A stretch of 64,000 nt of DNA from Diphasiastrum complanatum (GCA_029204225.1 CM055109.1:46004966-46068965), one strand, 5' to 3'. Shown: positions 31,289-42,755, counted from the first letter of the stretch. The notes: a model not told the origin generated them from the sequence alone. Program-made: numbers and translations.

Positions 31289-31866
31289 TTTTGAATGTGA
31301 AAAAGCACTAGAAACTCTTATGGTTTCTCTAAGAGATCTGAACCTAAAGTCTTCTAGCAATTTAGAAAGCTTATAGACTCAATCCTATCACTCATGAACC
31401 AATCTAGAATGATGGAATTCTAGTCTCAAACTTGCAAAATCACTCCTTAATCTATGATTTTTAGCAATTTCTCTCTTCAATCTCAACATACACTCAAAAA
31501 ATCAGAGAAGATCAATTAGTGCACCTAATTCAAGCTTCAATTTTAATTTTTTGGCTAATCTAATCCAAGAACTAACCAAATGATTAGATTCGGTATAAAA
31601 AATGCTTGATTTTGCACTAAAAATCACTCAAATTGGGTATGTGAGTCAAATTCTACAAATTTTTGAAATTTCTCAGTCAAAACCGGAGCTGAACGGCCTC
31701 ACACGTGTGAAAAGGGTACAGCCCACAACAAGATCTGGACCAAAAATTTTGAGGACAGCTATCAAATCCAACTCGCTACACAAAATTTGACTAGTTTCCA
31801 AAAAACTGCTAATTTTGGCTTTGATTTGGATTAACCCTATCAATTTCAACAAAACCTCTTGTTCTA
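31289..31866 (-). other. Leader of copia A'
   Basis: Non-coding, collinear with 8790-9360 of copia A, with CACACGTGTG at 31700-31709. Confidence 0.75.
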
Positions 31867-31879
31867 GGCTCTGATACCA
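31867..31879 (-). other. Primer binding site of copia A'
   Basis: Minus strand TGGTATCAGAGCC, the standard plant copia initiator-Met site, directly at the LTR end. Confidence 0.9.
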
Positions 31880-32704
31880 TGTGCAAAATATACAAAAAAA
31901 AGGACCAAGAGTGGATCCTAGTCTGATCCTCAAGAGGGATTGATTGTCAGACTACTTGATCTATCAATCTGCTTGAGATTAAGATCAATCTAGATCAATT
32001 CTAGACACAAAATCCTAACAAGAACAATCATTAATTGAAGGTAGGTGTACTTTCTGGTTTCCCACGTGTGAAACCCTGTCTGAGTATGGAATTCAACCTG
32101 AAAATCAAGTACACATTGATAGCACCTCGAAACAATCAAAACAAATGTAGACAAATGAAGAGAATCACTCAAAATTGCTTCCAAAACCAAGATTGGTGTC
32201 TCACATTGATTATGGCCAAATAAGCCTCTATATATACACTTTTGGAGCTCAAGGTACTGATCATGCATCAGATCTCACATGTGTGAGGATGCCTTGTCAC
32301 CATCATGCAATTTGACACTTGGATCAAAACTTTTCATTTTGGGCATTTTTGGTCTATTTTCCTACTATATGGATATCTTGATGGAAATCTTCTAGAAGCA
32401 AAAACTCGCCTACTTCAGCTATTTCCACACATGTGAGCTATCCTCTACACATGGGATGTGACACCTATTCAAAATATTTGGCTCATGCAATCATTAGAAT
32501 GGTGTCATGTGTCATATCTCTAGAAAACTAGTTCTTGGCCATTTTAGCCACTAAAACTTGAATTAAATCATATGTACAACATATATGATTATGGTACATG
32601 AAAAGTACACTAGTTTCACATGTGGGAACAGGCTCCACACATGTGTGTCTATCCTATATACAAGATTTTTGGCCTCTACCAAGCTTATTTTTGCATTTTT
32701 CACA
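31880..32704 (-). mobile_element. Full-length family A 5' LTR, 825 bp
   Basis: On the minus strand it runs from TGTGAAAAATGC (32704) to TTTTGCACA (31880). It contains a TATA box (minus TGTATATATAGAGG; plus 32228-32237) and several near-copies of the CACACGTGTG palindrome: CCCACGTGTG at about 32062, CACATGTGTG near 32276, CACACATGTG near 32426 and near 32636. It serves as the reference for the deleted LTR at 11389-11805. No 3' LTR partner is found, because the element is fused to gypsy sequence at 31212. Confidence 0.9.
32228..32237 (-). promoter_or_regulatory. TATA box of the family A LTR
   Basis: GTATATATAG on the minus strand, 350 bp before the PBS. This part is missing from both LTRs of copia A at 8.6-11.8 kb. 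Confidence 0.65.
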
Positions 32705-33189
32705 ATTAACACTAGAAAACTCGGGTAGAGAGAGAATGAGTCCAAAACACCAAAATCTCATTATTCACAATATGGCAAAACATGCCAAGGTTTTCCTACA
32801 TCAAAGTGGCTCGAGTTCCTACAGTGGAGTTGCATGGAAAGTCCACTTAACTCAGTTAACTCAACTACCAAGGATCCACATGTGTAACTGCATGCATGGA
32901 TATTGCATGTACTGCATGTCAACTCATAAAATTGCCTAGACGTGTGTAGATCATGAAAATCACTTTGCATGTTGCATGCACTTATTGCATGTGGCTTGCA
33001 TGCATATAGAATGACATTGCATGTTATCTAAACTTTTGCATGACATCAAATTTGAATCTACCTAACTCAAACTCGACCTATTCTAGAAGGTTATGTGCTC
33101 AATTCACATACCTTTATGTACAAACAAAGTTTATAATGGAAATAACATGGTAATGGCCCCAAAACTCGAGATAAGAAGATATTATTTTA
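32705..33189. repeat. Spacer with a GCATG/TGCATG cluster at 32888-33044
   Basis: TGCATG or GCATG occurs about ten times within some 155 bp, including TGCATGCA and TTGCATGCATA. There is no coding frame. Confidence 0.6.
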
Positions 33190-33399
33190 CTAATCTTCAC
33201 AATGGTCCACATAGAAAATGAATGGATATCTCAACAAGTAATGTCCGAACTTCTTCACTGAGTAAATCAGTCCTAATGCTTCCCTCTCTGTTGCCGAATA
33301 ATTCATCTCTGAACTGGATAACTGGCATCCTGCATAATAAACCAGATGATCCTTTTTCAAGTCATCTTTCTGACTTAGGTTCACATCGATTGCAAACAT
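33190..33399 (-). pseudogene. Gypsy RNase H fragment
   Basis: The minus-strand frame reads VYYAGCQLSSSEMNYSATER, then EALGLIYSVKKFGHYLLRY and PFIFYVDH, the start of the gypsy RNase H domain (usual form 'SRxLSxAExNYxxTExE...YLxGxxFxxxTDH'). RT and the rest of RNase H are missing. LTR G1 begins 22 bp to the right. Confidence 0.88.
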
Positions 33400-33420
33400 C
33401 TACATATACATGAAACGGAC

Positions 33421-34228
33421 TGTTGGGGGTATTCCCAATACAACGCGAGCAAATAAATAAATTCAATAATAAATGTGTTGCGAGGGCATGGTTTCTTGCG
33501 CGTATAAGTCCATGGCCCAATGAGCACGCAAGACAAATGTAAATAGAAATAATAGACTTGGGCCCTTTGTAATTAAAATAAAATTTGAGGCCCAAAGTCA
33601 AGTTAGAACTTAGAGTTTACCTTTTTGAAAGTTGGGTCCAATTCTGGACTCACATGAATCTCGTGATTTCTAATGTACTTTTTGTGGACCCTTGGATTAA
33701 GTTGGGTCCAAGATGAATGGATAGGATCATTGTGAATATTATCCAATAGGATTTTGGGGCAAGGGCCATCCCCATTTTTAAAAAGACACCATTTGTACTC
33801 TATTTGGATGCTTAATAGAGAGGAGGCGACTCTACCATTTTGGGAGCTCAAGCATCCTCAAGTGCTAATCACTCTTTGCTTATGTTTTTCTGATGATTTG
33901 TGTGTTATTACCCATTTGCTATGTTCTTAGTTTATCCTAGTTAATGTTTTTCCATAAGCAATGATATTGAGCATTTGAGCTAACTTCCATCTCAAATATC
34001 TCAACCTCTTTCTCTCTTTCTCTCCTTCTCTCTTTTCTACTCTCTCTCTTCCCTTCAAAATCATGATGAATGTTAGTTTAGTGGAGTAGAGTTAGTGGTG
34101 ATAGAGATAGAGAAAAAGTAGAGAACTATCTAAGAGTAGCATCTTTACATAGTTAGGCACCTATCCAATGTTCTAACCCTTGTTGACAGGCGGGAGAGCT
34201 ACTACGACATGAGATCTTCGACCCAACA
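33421..34228 (+). mobile_element. LTR G, copy 1 (808 bp), with PBS: a 5' LTR
   Basis: TGTTGGGGGTATTCCCAA... to ...CGACCCAACA. It is similar over its length to 46871-47684 (plus) and 53565-54376 (minus). A CT-rich tract (33995-34060) lies in the same place as in the other copies. A gypsy-type PBS follows, so this copy is a 5' LTR rather than a solo LTR. Flanking 5-mers (CGGAC left) cannot be paired. Confidence 0.88.
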
Positions 34229-34229
34229 G

Positions 34230-34247
34230 TGGCGTCGTTGCCAGGGA
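34230..34247 (+). other. Primer binding site for the LTR G element
   Basis: TGGCGTCGTTGCCAGGGA, close to the TGGCGCCGTTGCCGGGGA form of plant Tat/Athila gypsy elements; 1 bp after the LTR end. Confidence 0.75.
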
Positions 34248-34749
34248 TAGGTTCTCACTAACTAGTATACCTGCATACATTACTCTATTTGCATCGCAAA
34301 CCTTTGTAGAATGCAAATGTCATGTACTAACCCTATTTACTAGTCGGGGCGGAAGAAAAGTGCCTTGCTATGATAGAAGGCCCCCAAAAAAGTTTTTTTT
34401 TTTAAAAGTGGCAGGAAAGTTGTTAGTGTTTCCAAGGGCCAAGATCTGTGCACATTTTGAACGGTCAATCTAATGGTGAACAGCAATTTGCACTTAGTAC
34501 ACCTAAGTGTCCTCTGGTTCTATAAAGAGGGAAGTCACAAAACCCTATTCACTTTCCCTCATACTTTCTTGCTTTCTCTCTCTCTCTCCTTCAGCCCTCC
34601 TCTACTGGTGCTTTTTTTTATGGTGATTGCAATTGAAGAGGAATACTCGCGAATGCTACTGGAAGTGCAATCATGTGAACAATACTGCAACCTAAGGTGA
34701 GAATGCTATGAGGAATGCTAGCTCGTTGATAATGAGGGTTGTGTGTTGT
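34248..34749. other. No gene; leader of the LTR G element and unassigned sequence
   Basis: A TATA-like CTATAAAGAGG at 34522 is followed by a CT-rich tract (34572-34595). The arrangement looks like an LTR or promoter end, but I cannot pair it with any copy. Confidence 0.35.
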
Positions 34750-35206
34750 ACTCTACGATTAGGAATGGATGCTCTTACAATCAAGCGCTGCCTCAAGGAG
34801 CAGTAGTGGGCACCTTCTCTGGGTCAGCAAGAAGCAGACCATTGTGGCCCAGTCATCCTACGAAGCAGAATATGTTGCAGTAGCAAAGATGGCCAACGAG
34901 ATAATCTGGCTAAGGCAGTTCTTGGACGAATTAGGCGAAACAAGGAATGAGCCTCTGGTCTTACAAATGGACAACACCTCTGCAATACACCTAACGAAAG
35001 ATCTTGTGTCCCATTCTAGAACAAAACACATCACGATCAAGTATCACTTGATCAGGGATCTAATTGAAAAGAAGATGCTGCAAACCACCTTCATGGAACG
35101 AAAAACATGGTTGCTGACATCTTCACCAAAGTCCTAGACAAAGGACTCTTTGAGAGACAAAGGAGCAGTCTCGGAATCATAAAGCTATCATGTTTTGAGA
35201 GGGAGC
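34750..35206 (+). pseudogene. Copia family E RNase H (plus strand)
   Basis: Frame 34769-35137: SGHLLWVSKKQTIVAQSSYE, then AEYVAVAKMANEIIWLRQFL, LQMDNTSAIHLTKD, SRTKHITIKYHLIRDLIEKK and MLQTTF. A one-base shift then gives MVADIFTKVLDKGLFERQ and LGIIKLSCFERELKKQ. RNase H removes template RNA during cDNA synthesis. Only this domain remains; the upstream junction is near 34745. Confidence 0.92.
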
Positions 35207-35345
35207 TGAAGAAACAAAACGTTTCTGTTTACAAAGCCTTGCTAGCTTTCAGCCCTCTGTCTGACGAAGATGTTCGAGAACACGAAAGTCAAGAGACACG
35301 AAACACGAAAGTTTCACGAACACTTGATGAAAATACGCAAACACG
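35207..35345 (+). mobile_element. Start of the family E 3' LTR
   Basis: Begins TGAAGAAACAAAACG right after GAGAGGGAG, and shares AAAGCCTTGCTAGCTTTCAG and GACACGAA-rich blocks with the copies at 8470 and 63490. Similarity fades near 35345. Confidence 0.6.
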
Positions 35346-35579
35346 ATTTGTTGTTGAATCAATCCTTGTAGCTCCTGGCTCCTTAGCTTGTCTTTTGCAA
35401 CTCGTATTCATTTCTCTTTGAGCTCTGCATGGCAAGCTTCCATGTCCTTAGTCTTTTCGGCTAATTGGTCAGCTAGATTTTCATTCTGACTTACCAACCA
35501 GTGCAAGTGAAAGGACGCGTCAGCATGAGACTCAAGGGCTTATTTGCAAGACCCATGCATGATGAGTTTCAACTGGTAA
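35346..35579. other. Spacer, nothing recognised
   Basis: Lies between the E LTR start and the C-terminal end of a minus-strand gypsy gag. Confidence 0.3.
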
Positions 35580-36846
35580 AGTTTCTACTTGGGTAGTCCT
35601 TCACGTGATGGTCAATACCACAATTTTCACAAGCTGGAGGAAAGCGGAGTTTATTCGGAATGCAAATACATCCTCATATTGTTGGGAGTTGATGCGCATC
35701 AAAGACAGCTTGGTTTGGACTATAAGCTTGGGCATTGGGATCCACTGCTTGAGCATTAGAATCATAAGTATAATAAACAACCGTTTCAATAGAGCACTGC
35801 TGTTGAGTGTTGTCTTCCACATAGTAGGTTGCTGGATCGATGGTATTTGAATCAAGATAATATATAACTTGTTGTGGAGCAGGTTGGTTAACGACAAACT
35901 ACTGACATGGGGGTTGGTACTGAGTTGGTGCAGTTGGTCGTGGTTGGTATACCTCTGGTCGTGGCATTGGTTGTTGGGGAGGATAGGGGCGGTATGGTCG
36001 ATAGATGGTGGGTCTAGTTGTTGCTGAAAAATGACTTCGCAATTGAGGGCATTCATTAGCAGTATGATGTTGTGAGCAGATTGGACACCAAACATTTTAT
36101 ATTGCTGGAAAGGATTTCTCAGCAATCTATTTCATGGCGGTTTGGAAATTGGCAGTGAGTTTATCCATATGAAATTGTTGAGCTTTTTGCTAGGTTTCCA
36201 TTTGATGCAAAAGTTTAGAAGATTGGGCAACATTGTCAAACTTCAGATGATTAGGACGGTCAGGATTTTTAGATTTCTTTTCACGATGGTCAAAGTCATC
36301 ATCGGAACCTTCGTCTTCCTCATGGATAGCAACAGTCATCACATCTTTAAGTTGATCATAAAGTCAACTAGTTTGAGTTCACGGCGGATGTTTTTAGGCA
36401 ATCCAACCAAGAACAGTTTTATGGCCATACGTTCGGTTATATTTTTATCAATACATTTTACTTTGAGACCCTTAAAATGCTCAATTAGTTTCGGACAGAC
36501 TCATCACGTCGCATTTTGATATGGGTGATTTGGATGAATGGGCTCTGGTTCAATTTAGATGGTTTAAAACGCTTGATGAGGCATCTTTGAGAGTGGTCCA
36601 GGAAGCCAGATTAGGAGTTTTGAGGTTTAGGTGCCACTCTTTGGCTGTTCCATGGAGTACCATGGGGAATAGGCAAAGCTTTTCAGTTTCGGAGGTATCT
36701 CTATAAAAATGGCATGCATTATCAAAGTCTTGGAGAAATCGGATTGGGTCAGATTCTCCATCGTACTTTGGTGCATCAATTCATGGGATTCTGAGCTTTG
36801 GTCGTGGAGTCGCAGGGTTGGAAGATTCAGCACAATCACGAGACAT
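35580..36846 (-). pseudogene. Ty3/gypsy gag
   Basis: From ATG 36846 (minus): MSRDCAESSNPATPRPK, a stop, then the retrotransposon Gag core IDAPKYDGESDPIRFLQDFD, TEKLCLFPMVLHGTAKEWHL and LASWTTLKDA. After frameshifts the core continues with ERMAIKLFLVGLPKNIRREL. An acidic stretch (HEEDEGSDDDFDHR) follows. Near 36040-36085 there is a zinc knuckle, CPICSQHHTANEC. Then comes a Pro/Gln/Tyr-rich tail and, near 35620, CENCGIDHHVKDY, a second knuckle with its last Cys lost. The same order (core, acidic linker, two knuckles, Pro/Gln tail) is seen in the gag at 47.8 kb. Many stops; the pol that should follow is missing. Confidence 0.85.
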
Positions 36847-37596
36847 GATCAAAGTGTGGATGAGAGTAAGAGTACAGATGATCAGGTCAGTACTGTACTT
36901 GGCAAAAAGGACTAAAAGATAGTTTGCTTATAGAATGGAGAGTGTGGGACAAAAAAACTAGTCTTTATGGCTATAATAGAATTTGCGGACATGTTGAGAA
37001 ATCATGGAGAGGCAGATAAATTGAACTGTAGAACTCACGAATTCTGACAGGGAGTGTTGTCTGTCAGAATATTAATTTTATGATATTTTTGAAAAAAAAG
37101 TTGTACTGTTAGAATTCGCAGGTGGGACAGAGCACCTTCCCTCGAGCTACGCAACTTCCAATGGGAACACAAAGAAATACCAAGATTATCTCAAAAGAGA
37201 TAGCAAATTAGCATAATCTCAAAGTGTTACTTACAAGGCAAATACCTCTCCTTTTATGGCAAGGAGAGTCTTCCATAAGTATCCACTAACTTATGGGGCT
37301 AATCTATTTCTAGCCTTTCTAGAACTTCTAACTTAGGATTTTGAACTTCAAAGTTTCTTAACTTTGGAAAACTTAAGACAAAATATTTCTAATCTTAAGT
37401 TTCTTAAGTCTAAGTTCTAAATCTAAAATTAACCTATTTTATTATTATTTAAGCTTCTACTCATGGGCTTACAAAACACATGCCACGATGGAAGTTTATT
37501 AACAGACACTCATATGAGGACTTACAAAACACATGCTGCATAGTTTTATTTCTTTTATTTTTTATTTTTCTCTGTGTTAGCACAGATGCTAATAGT
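36847..37596. other. No gene; AT-rich, possibly the outer part of a copia H LTR
   Basis: A TGTTAGAATTCGCAGG at about 37103 could be an LTR end (minus CCTGCGAATTCTAACA), comparable to CCTATTCCTACA at 40569. This is too weak to call. Confidence 0.3.
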
Positions 37597-38201
37597 TATT
37601 GTTGGGAAATAGTGACATTCTGGAAGTTGTTGATGAAGTTGTGCACTTCAATTGATGAGAACGAAGTTGTTGAAGAAGTCTGAGACTTCCAACACTTCGG
37701 ATGATGGAAGAAGTCAGACACTTCGGTTGATGAACGAAGTTGTTCAAGAAGTTGGAGACTTTGGTTTCGAGTGACTTGGTTGTTGAAGAAGTCGAGGGTG
37801 ATCAAGCCTTCGATGTTCTTCATAATACTTTGACATTTGAATGTAGAATTAGGCATGAATGGATACCCTTTGATGTAGATTAGCTAGAAAGTCAATGAAG
37901 TCGACTTTCAAATAGTTCGGCTGATTGAATTTGATTATGTGTAGAAATTGCAGGTTGTCAAACTGCTTGTAGAAATCCATGTATTTGACCAGGCATTGTT
38001 CTACACACAAAATGAGAGTAATTTTGTAGAATAGCAAAATAAGAAAGTTTATGATTGCTACAAGTATCAGATGAGCTGACATAGAACCCAAAAGAGGTTG
38101 CATCTTATCCTAGATCATTGATAAACAATGTGCAGAAAGAGTCTTGAAATAGAAATAGTATTCACCAAGGAGACAACTGCGGACTTAATTTCCAACACTC
38201 C
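37597..38201 (-). mobile_element. Copia H 3' LTR segment, copy 1
   Basis: On the minus strand it starts TGTTGGAAATTAAGTCC at 38201, after the purine tract AAGGGGGA, and ends near TTTCCCAACA (37597). It is highly similar to 41451-42070 (copy 2). The shared unit is GAAGTC/GTTGATGAAG-rich. Confidence 0.75.
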
Positions 38202-38205
38202 CCCT

Positions 38206-40507
38206 TAAGGTCATGGTTAGTGCCTTGGAATCTTCGTCAGGTTCAGCATGTTTAAAAACTTTTGATGCTTGATCCTGGTAATGGCAGGGGTGAAAATGTC
38301 TGCAACCATTTCTGTTGTGGAGCAGTATTGAAGAATCACTTGCTCTGAGAAGATTTTCTTCCGAATGAAATGATACTGGATTTCTATGCGCTTAAACTTT
38401 CCATGAAATTTGAGATACAGCGACAGTGAAATATAGCTCAAATTGTTACACAGAATGGTAGTAGTATTGAACTGAGTGTGATGCAAATCGTGAAGTAGTA
38501 ACCTGATCCATATAGCTTCTTTTGAAGCTTGACATGATACGATGTACTCTGCCTCAGTCAAAGAAAGCGCAACTGATTTATGCTTCCTTGAGTTCCATGA
38601 AATTGGTCCCCCTGCCAGATGAAAATAGAACCCAGAAGTAGATTTTATGGTAAAGATTGTTTCTCCCCAATTTAAGTCGGAGCAGCCTCGCAGCATGAGT
38701 GGGTCGATAGCATTTTCATCATAACACAAAATGTGATTTAAATTTCTCTGAATATATCTCATCACTCTCCTTTCCCATCAGAGATCCTAGGATTAGACAT
38801 GAATTGACTTAACGTGCTAATAGTGTATGCTAGATCTGGTCTAGTGCATAGCATGGCATACATCAAAGATCCGATTAGTGAATGATTTATGCTTAATGAA
38901 TATAACTGTAGGCCATCTAGAATAATCATCTATGAAAGTGATAAAATAAATTGCATCTCCTAAGAATGGAGTTGGCATTGGACCATAAAGATCACTATGT
39001 ACGAGGTCTAATACATTCTTTGTCTTGACAAAATGTGTTCTAAGAAATTTGCTCCTAGAGTGTTTGCCATAGAAGCAAGTTTCACAGAAAAATAATTTTC
39101 TATCCAATGAAAGAGAGAAATACAATCCATCAGCTAAATTATTACAACGCATGTAAGAAAGTGATCTTGTATTCACGTGTCCAAATCGACTATGCCACAG
39201 AATAGCATGATCATTTAAATTTTCATGAGAAGTACTAGATAATGCAATTGAGTCAGAGAGTACATATAGATTTTCAATTCTAGTGCATGTAGTCAGAGTG
39301 GTATCTTCATCGAAGACTGTACACTATTCAGAAGAGAAAGTAACAGTGTATCCTTCATCAGTTATCTTAGAGACTGATAACAGGTTCTTAGATAGCTGAG
39401 GTACATGAAGAACATTCGGAACACAAATAGAAAGATCATTCTTGAATACGATCTTGGATGTCCCTTTGCCTTCCACACAAATGGTGCTTGAATCTCCAAG
39501 GTAGATGAATTGATGTCTGCTATAAGCTGCATACTGAGTAAACCATTCCTTGCAACAAGTCATGTGTTGGGTAGCACCACTGTCCAGGTACCATCTATCG
39601 TAGTCTTCGTTGCTAGTGTTGTAAGCCATTAACAGGTGTGATGGTTTGTCTCCATCAGAATTTTGCTCCTTGAATTCCGCCGCATTGGAGGAGTCCGGCT
39701 GTTGTTGTCATTGCTTCTTTGCCTCGTTGTAGATGCAGATTCGACATTCCTTGATGTCATGATTAGCTCTCTTGCAATATTTCCAAAAGAGCTTCTTCTG
39801 TGATCCACTGCTCTGAGCTTGAGTATGAGGCTTCTGCTACTATTGCACTTGATTCTTGTCCTTGAAATAGTCTTTCTTCTTTGTGTATAGAGCCAGTGAC
39901 TTGTCTTTGACGAACCAGATTGTTGGTCTTTCTCCATATTGCTTTTTGGAGAAGATGATCGATCACCTTTTGAAGTGTGAGGTCAGGTTGTGTGGAGATC
40001 ATTACAACAAAGTATTCATAGGACTTAGGTAAAGAAGAAAGCAAGGTCATGATGACATCATCATCTTGATGGCTAACAACTGATCCATGAAAGATTTAAA
40101 GTTGTTGATGTGAGAAGTGATGGCTATAAAATCAGACATACTAAGCCTTGAAGAACTTCCTTCTATGTTGTAACCTGGTGATTACATCTTGAGTCTCATA
40201 TAGATTCGATAATAAATCCAGTGCTTCCTTAGCGGATTTGCATGTGGTAACGTGGGATATTTGGGAGTCGACTAGATTGAGCGTGATCAATGCTAAGGCC
40301 TTCTAATCTTTGATCATCCATGCCTTCCCTGATTGATGATCACTCTCTTCTGGATTCAGGTCAGAACCTTCTACAACATCCCAAAGATCTCTATATATCA
40401 ACATCATCCGGAGTTTTAACTTCCAGATAAAATCTAGATACGTTGAACTTGTCAATGATTCTAACTTCATTGGATGAGGAAGATGAAGAGTTACCGATAA
40501 GAGACAT
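38206..40507 (-). pseudogene. Copia H gag-pol, with integrase joined directly to the RT end
   Basis: Gag starts at ATG 40507 (MSLIGNSSSSSSNEVRIIDK). Pieces follow at 40566-40303, 40050-39763 (LLSSLPKSYEYF, LTLQKVIDHLLQ) and a knuckle region reading WKYCKRANHDIKEC, with the first Cys replaced by Trp. Protease: WYLDSGATQHMTCCKEWF (39629-39324). Integrase N-terminus: LWHSRFGHVNTRSL and FFCETCFYGKHSRSKF, then VLDLVHSDLYGPMP and FIDDYSRW. At about 38890 integrase (VIFIKHKS) passes into RT C-terminal SLIGSLMYAMLCTRPDLAY, so roughly 2 kb holding the integrase core end and most of RT is deleted. RNase H (38765-38217) is almost open: SVALSLTEAEYIVSCQASKE, then EMVADIFTPA. Confidence 0.9.
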
Positions 40508-40553
40508 GTTGAAAATAATACAAATAGAATAATCTCTCGATTTATTGAACTAT

Positions 40554-40565
40554 GCTCTGATACCA
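40554..40565 (-). other. Primer binding site of copia H
   Basis: Minus strand TGGTATCAGAGC, three bases after CCTACA at 40569. Confidence 0.85.
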
Positions 40566-40568
40566 ATC

Positions 40569-41450
40569 TGTAGGAATAGGGTGAGAGGCCACGAATGGAG
40601 GAAGAGAGAAAGAAATAGCTTGCAGAAAAACTCTCTTGTAATTATGGCTGCTACAAGCAAGAACAATATAAAATATTGTATTTGCAGAAATAGACTCACA
40701 TCTCAAGCGTTCTCACTTACAAAATCTTAAAATTCATACTCAAACGGATGAATGAGTACAATCCACCAAAGATATTAGAAGAGGTGTGTGGTATTACTGC
40801 AAATGGATTACAAGAAGTTCAAATCAAAATATCAAAGTGATAGAGCAGTATGATAATGCAAGTTCTTCAGGCGTCAAAAATAGCCATCATCTGATCAGAT
40901 ACTAAGGAGTTGTTGACGTCCATGATTTGATCAGAGTGAGTAAACAAGCATGAATAAGCAGTGAGAGTGTAATCAATATTACAACATCATACGTCTATGT
41001 TAAACATGAATGAAGAACATGTTGCTTCTATATTACAATGAAAGCTTGAAGCACATTGAATGTATTACAGCCAGAAATGGAGGCATGACTTGGATGTTCG
41101 ATATCATTCCATCTGTTGGCAGAACATCATGGAGAATGCGTGACGAAGATGTGTTTATACACTGCATCCTTGTATATAATTACAATAAATGTTTCTCATT
41201 TAACTAAGTACTTTGTTATACTTAGGGAGTAGTTAAATACATTGAATACATGGTCAGACGACTCGGGATCGCTGATGTGGATGAGAGTGTCACATATTTT
41301 CCTCTCACCTCGCATATTTCGGGAAGTGGCTGGAGATGTTTCTCATTGAAATAGATAACCTTTGTATTTTTCTCTCACTTCGCATTTTTCGCGAAAAAGG
41401 TGAAAAAGCCGACAAAAAGTTTACTTCTTTGAGATTATTGAAAAGAAGTT
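40569..41450 (-). mobile_element. Probable 5' LTR of copia H (or the inner part of a shared LTR)
   Basis: Begins (plus reading) TGTAGGAATAGGG next to the PBS, so this is where the H 5' LTR must lie. It is not visibly similar to the 37597-38201 segment. The stretch 40569-42070 could be a single 1.5-kb LTR serving as 5' LTR for H copy 1 and 3' LTR for H copy 2; I cannot prove this by eye. Confidence 0.45.
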
Positions 41451-42070
41451 ACTGTCGGGAAATAGTGACATTCATGAAGTTGTCGATGAAGTCGTGCACT
41501 TCGGTTTATGAATGAAGTTGATGAAGAAGTCAAAGACTTTCGACGCTTCGGATGATGGAAGAAGTCAGACACTTCGGTTGATGAGCGAAGTTGTTCAAGA
41601 AGTCGGAGACTTTGATTACTTCGGAGACTTTGGTGTCGAGTGACTTGGTTGTTGAAGAAGTCAAGGGTGATCAAGCCTTCGATGTTCTTCATAATTCTTT
41701 GACATTCGAATGTAGAATTAGACGGGAATGGATACCCTTTGATGTAGATTAGCTAAAAAGTCAATGAAGTCGACTTTCAAATAGTTCGCTTGATTCAATT
41801 CGAGCCTGTGTAGAAATTGCAGGTTGTCGAACTGCTTGCAGAAACCCATGTATTTTACCACGCATTGTTTTGCACAATGAATGAGAGTAATTTTGCAGAA
41901 GAGCAAAATAGGAAAGTTTATGATTTCTACATATATTAGATGAGCAGACATAGAACCCAAAAGAGGTTGCATTTGACGCTAAATCATTGATAAAAAAATG
42001 TGCAAGAAAAATCTTGAAATAGACATAGTATTCACCAAGGAGACAGTTGTGGAGTTGATTTCCAACACTC
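41451..42070 (-). mobile_element. Copia H LTR segment, copy 2
   Basis: Pairs with 37597-38201 along its length. The minus-strand start TGTTGGAAATCAACTCC (42070) follows the same AAGGGGGA tract and RNase H end. Confidence 0.75.
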
Positions 42071-42755
42071 CCCCTTAAGGTCACGGTTGGTGCCTGTATC
42101 TTCGTCAGGTTCAGTATGTTGAAAAACTTCTGATGCTTGATCTTGGGAAGGGCTTTAGTGAAAATGTTTGCAACCATTTATGTTGTGACGCAATATTGAA
42201 AAATTACTTGCTCTGAGAAAACTTTCTATCTGCTTACACTTTCCATGAAATATGGGATTCAGCGATAGTGAAATACGGCTCAAATTGTCACACAAAATGT
42301 TAGTAGCATTGAACTGAGTGTGATCCAAATCGTGAAGTAATAACCTGATCCATATAGCTTCTTTTGAAGCTTGACATGCTGCGATGTACTCTGCCTCGGT
42401 CGAAGAAAGTGCGATTTATTTTTGCTTCCTTGAGTTCCACGAAATCGGTCCCCCTGCCAGATAGAAACAGAACCCGGAAGTAGATTTTATGGTAAAAGAC
42501 TGTTCCTCCCCAATTTGAGTCGAAGCAGCCTCGCAGGATGAGTGGGTCGATAGCATTTTCATCATAACACAAAATGTGATCTAAACTTCCCTGAATATAT
42601 CTCATCCTCTCTTTAATGCTTTACAATCAAAGATCCTAGGATTAGACATGAATTGACTTAAAGTGCTAACAATGTATGCTAGATCTGGTGTGCATAGCAT
42701 GGCATACATCAAAGATCCGATTAGTGAATGATAAGGGTACTTCGCTAAGTCGAAT
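42071..42755 (-). pseudogene. Copia H copy 2: RT end and RNase H
   Basis: Reading from 42755: FDLAKYPYHSLIGSLMYAM, then HTRPDLAYIVSTLSQFMSN-type sequence, RYIQGSLDHILCYDENAIDP, FDSNWGGTVF and, after shifts, RNase H to MVANIFTKALPKIKHQKFF at 42177-42120. It matches 38206-38890 of copy 1. Unlike copy 1 it keeps the RT sequence upstream of SLIGSLMY for about 25 bases. More frameshifts than copy 1. Confidence 0.85.
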
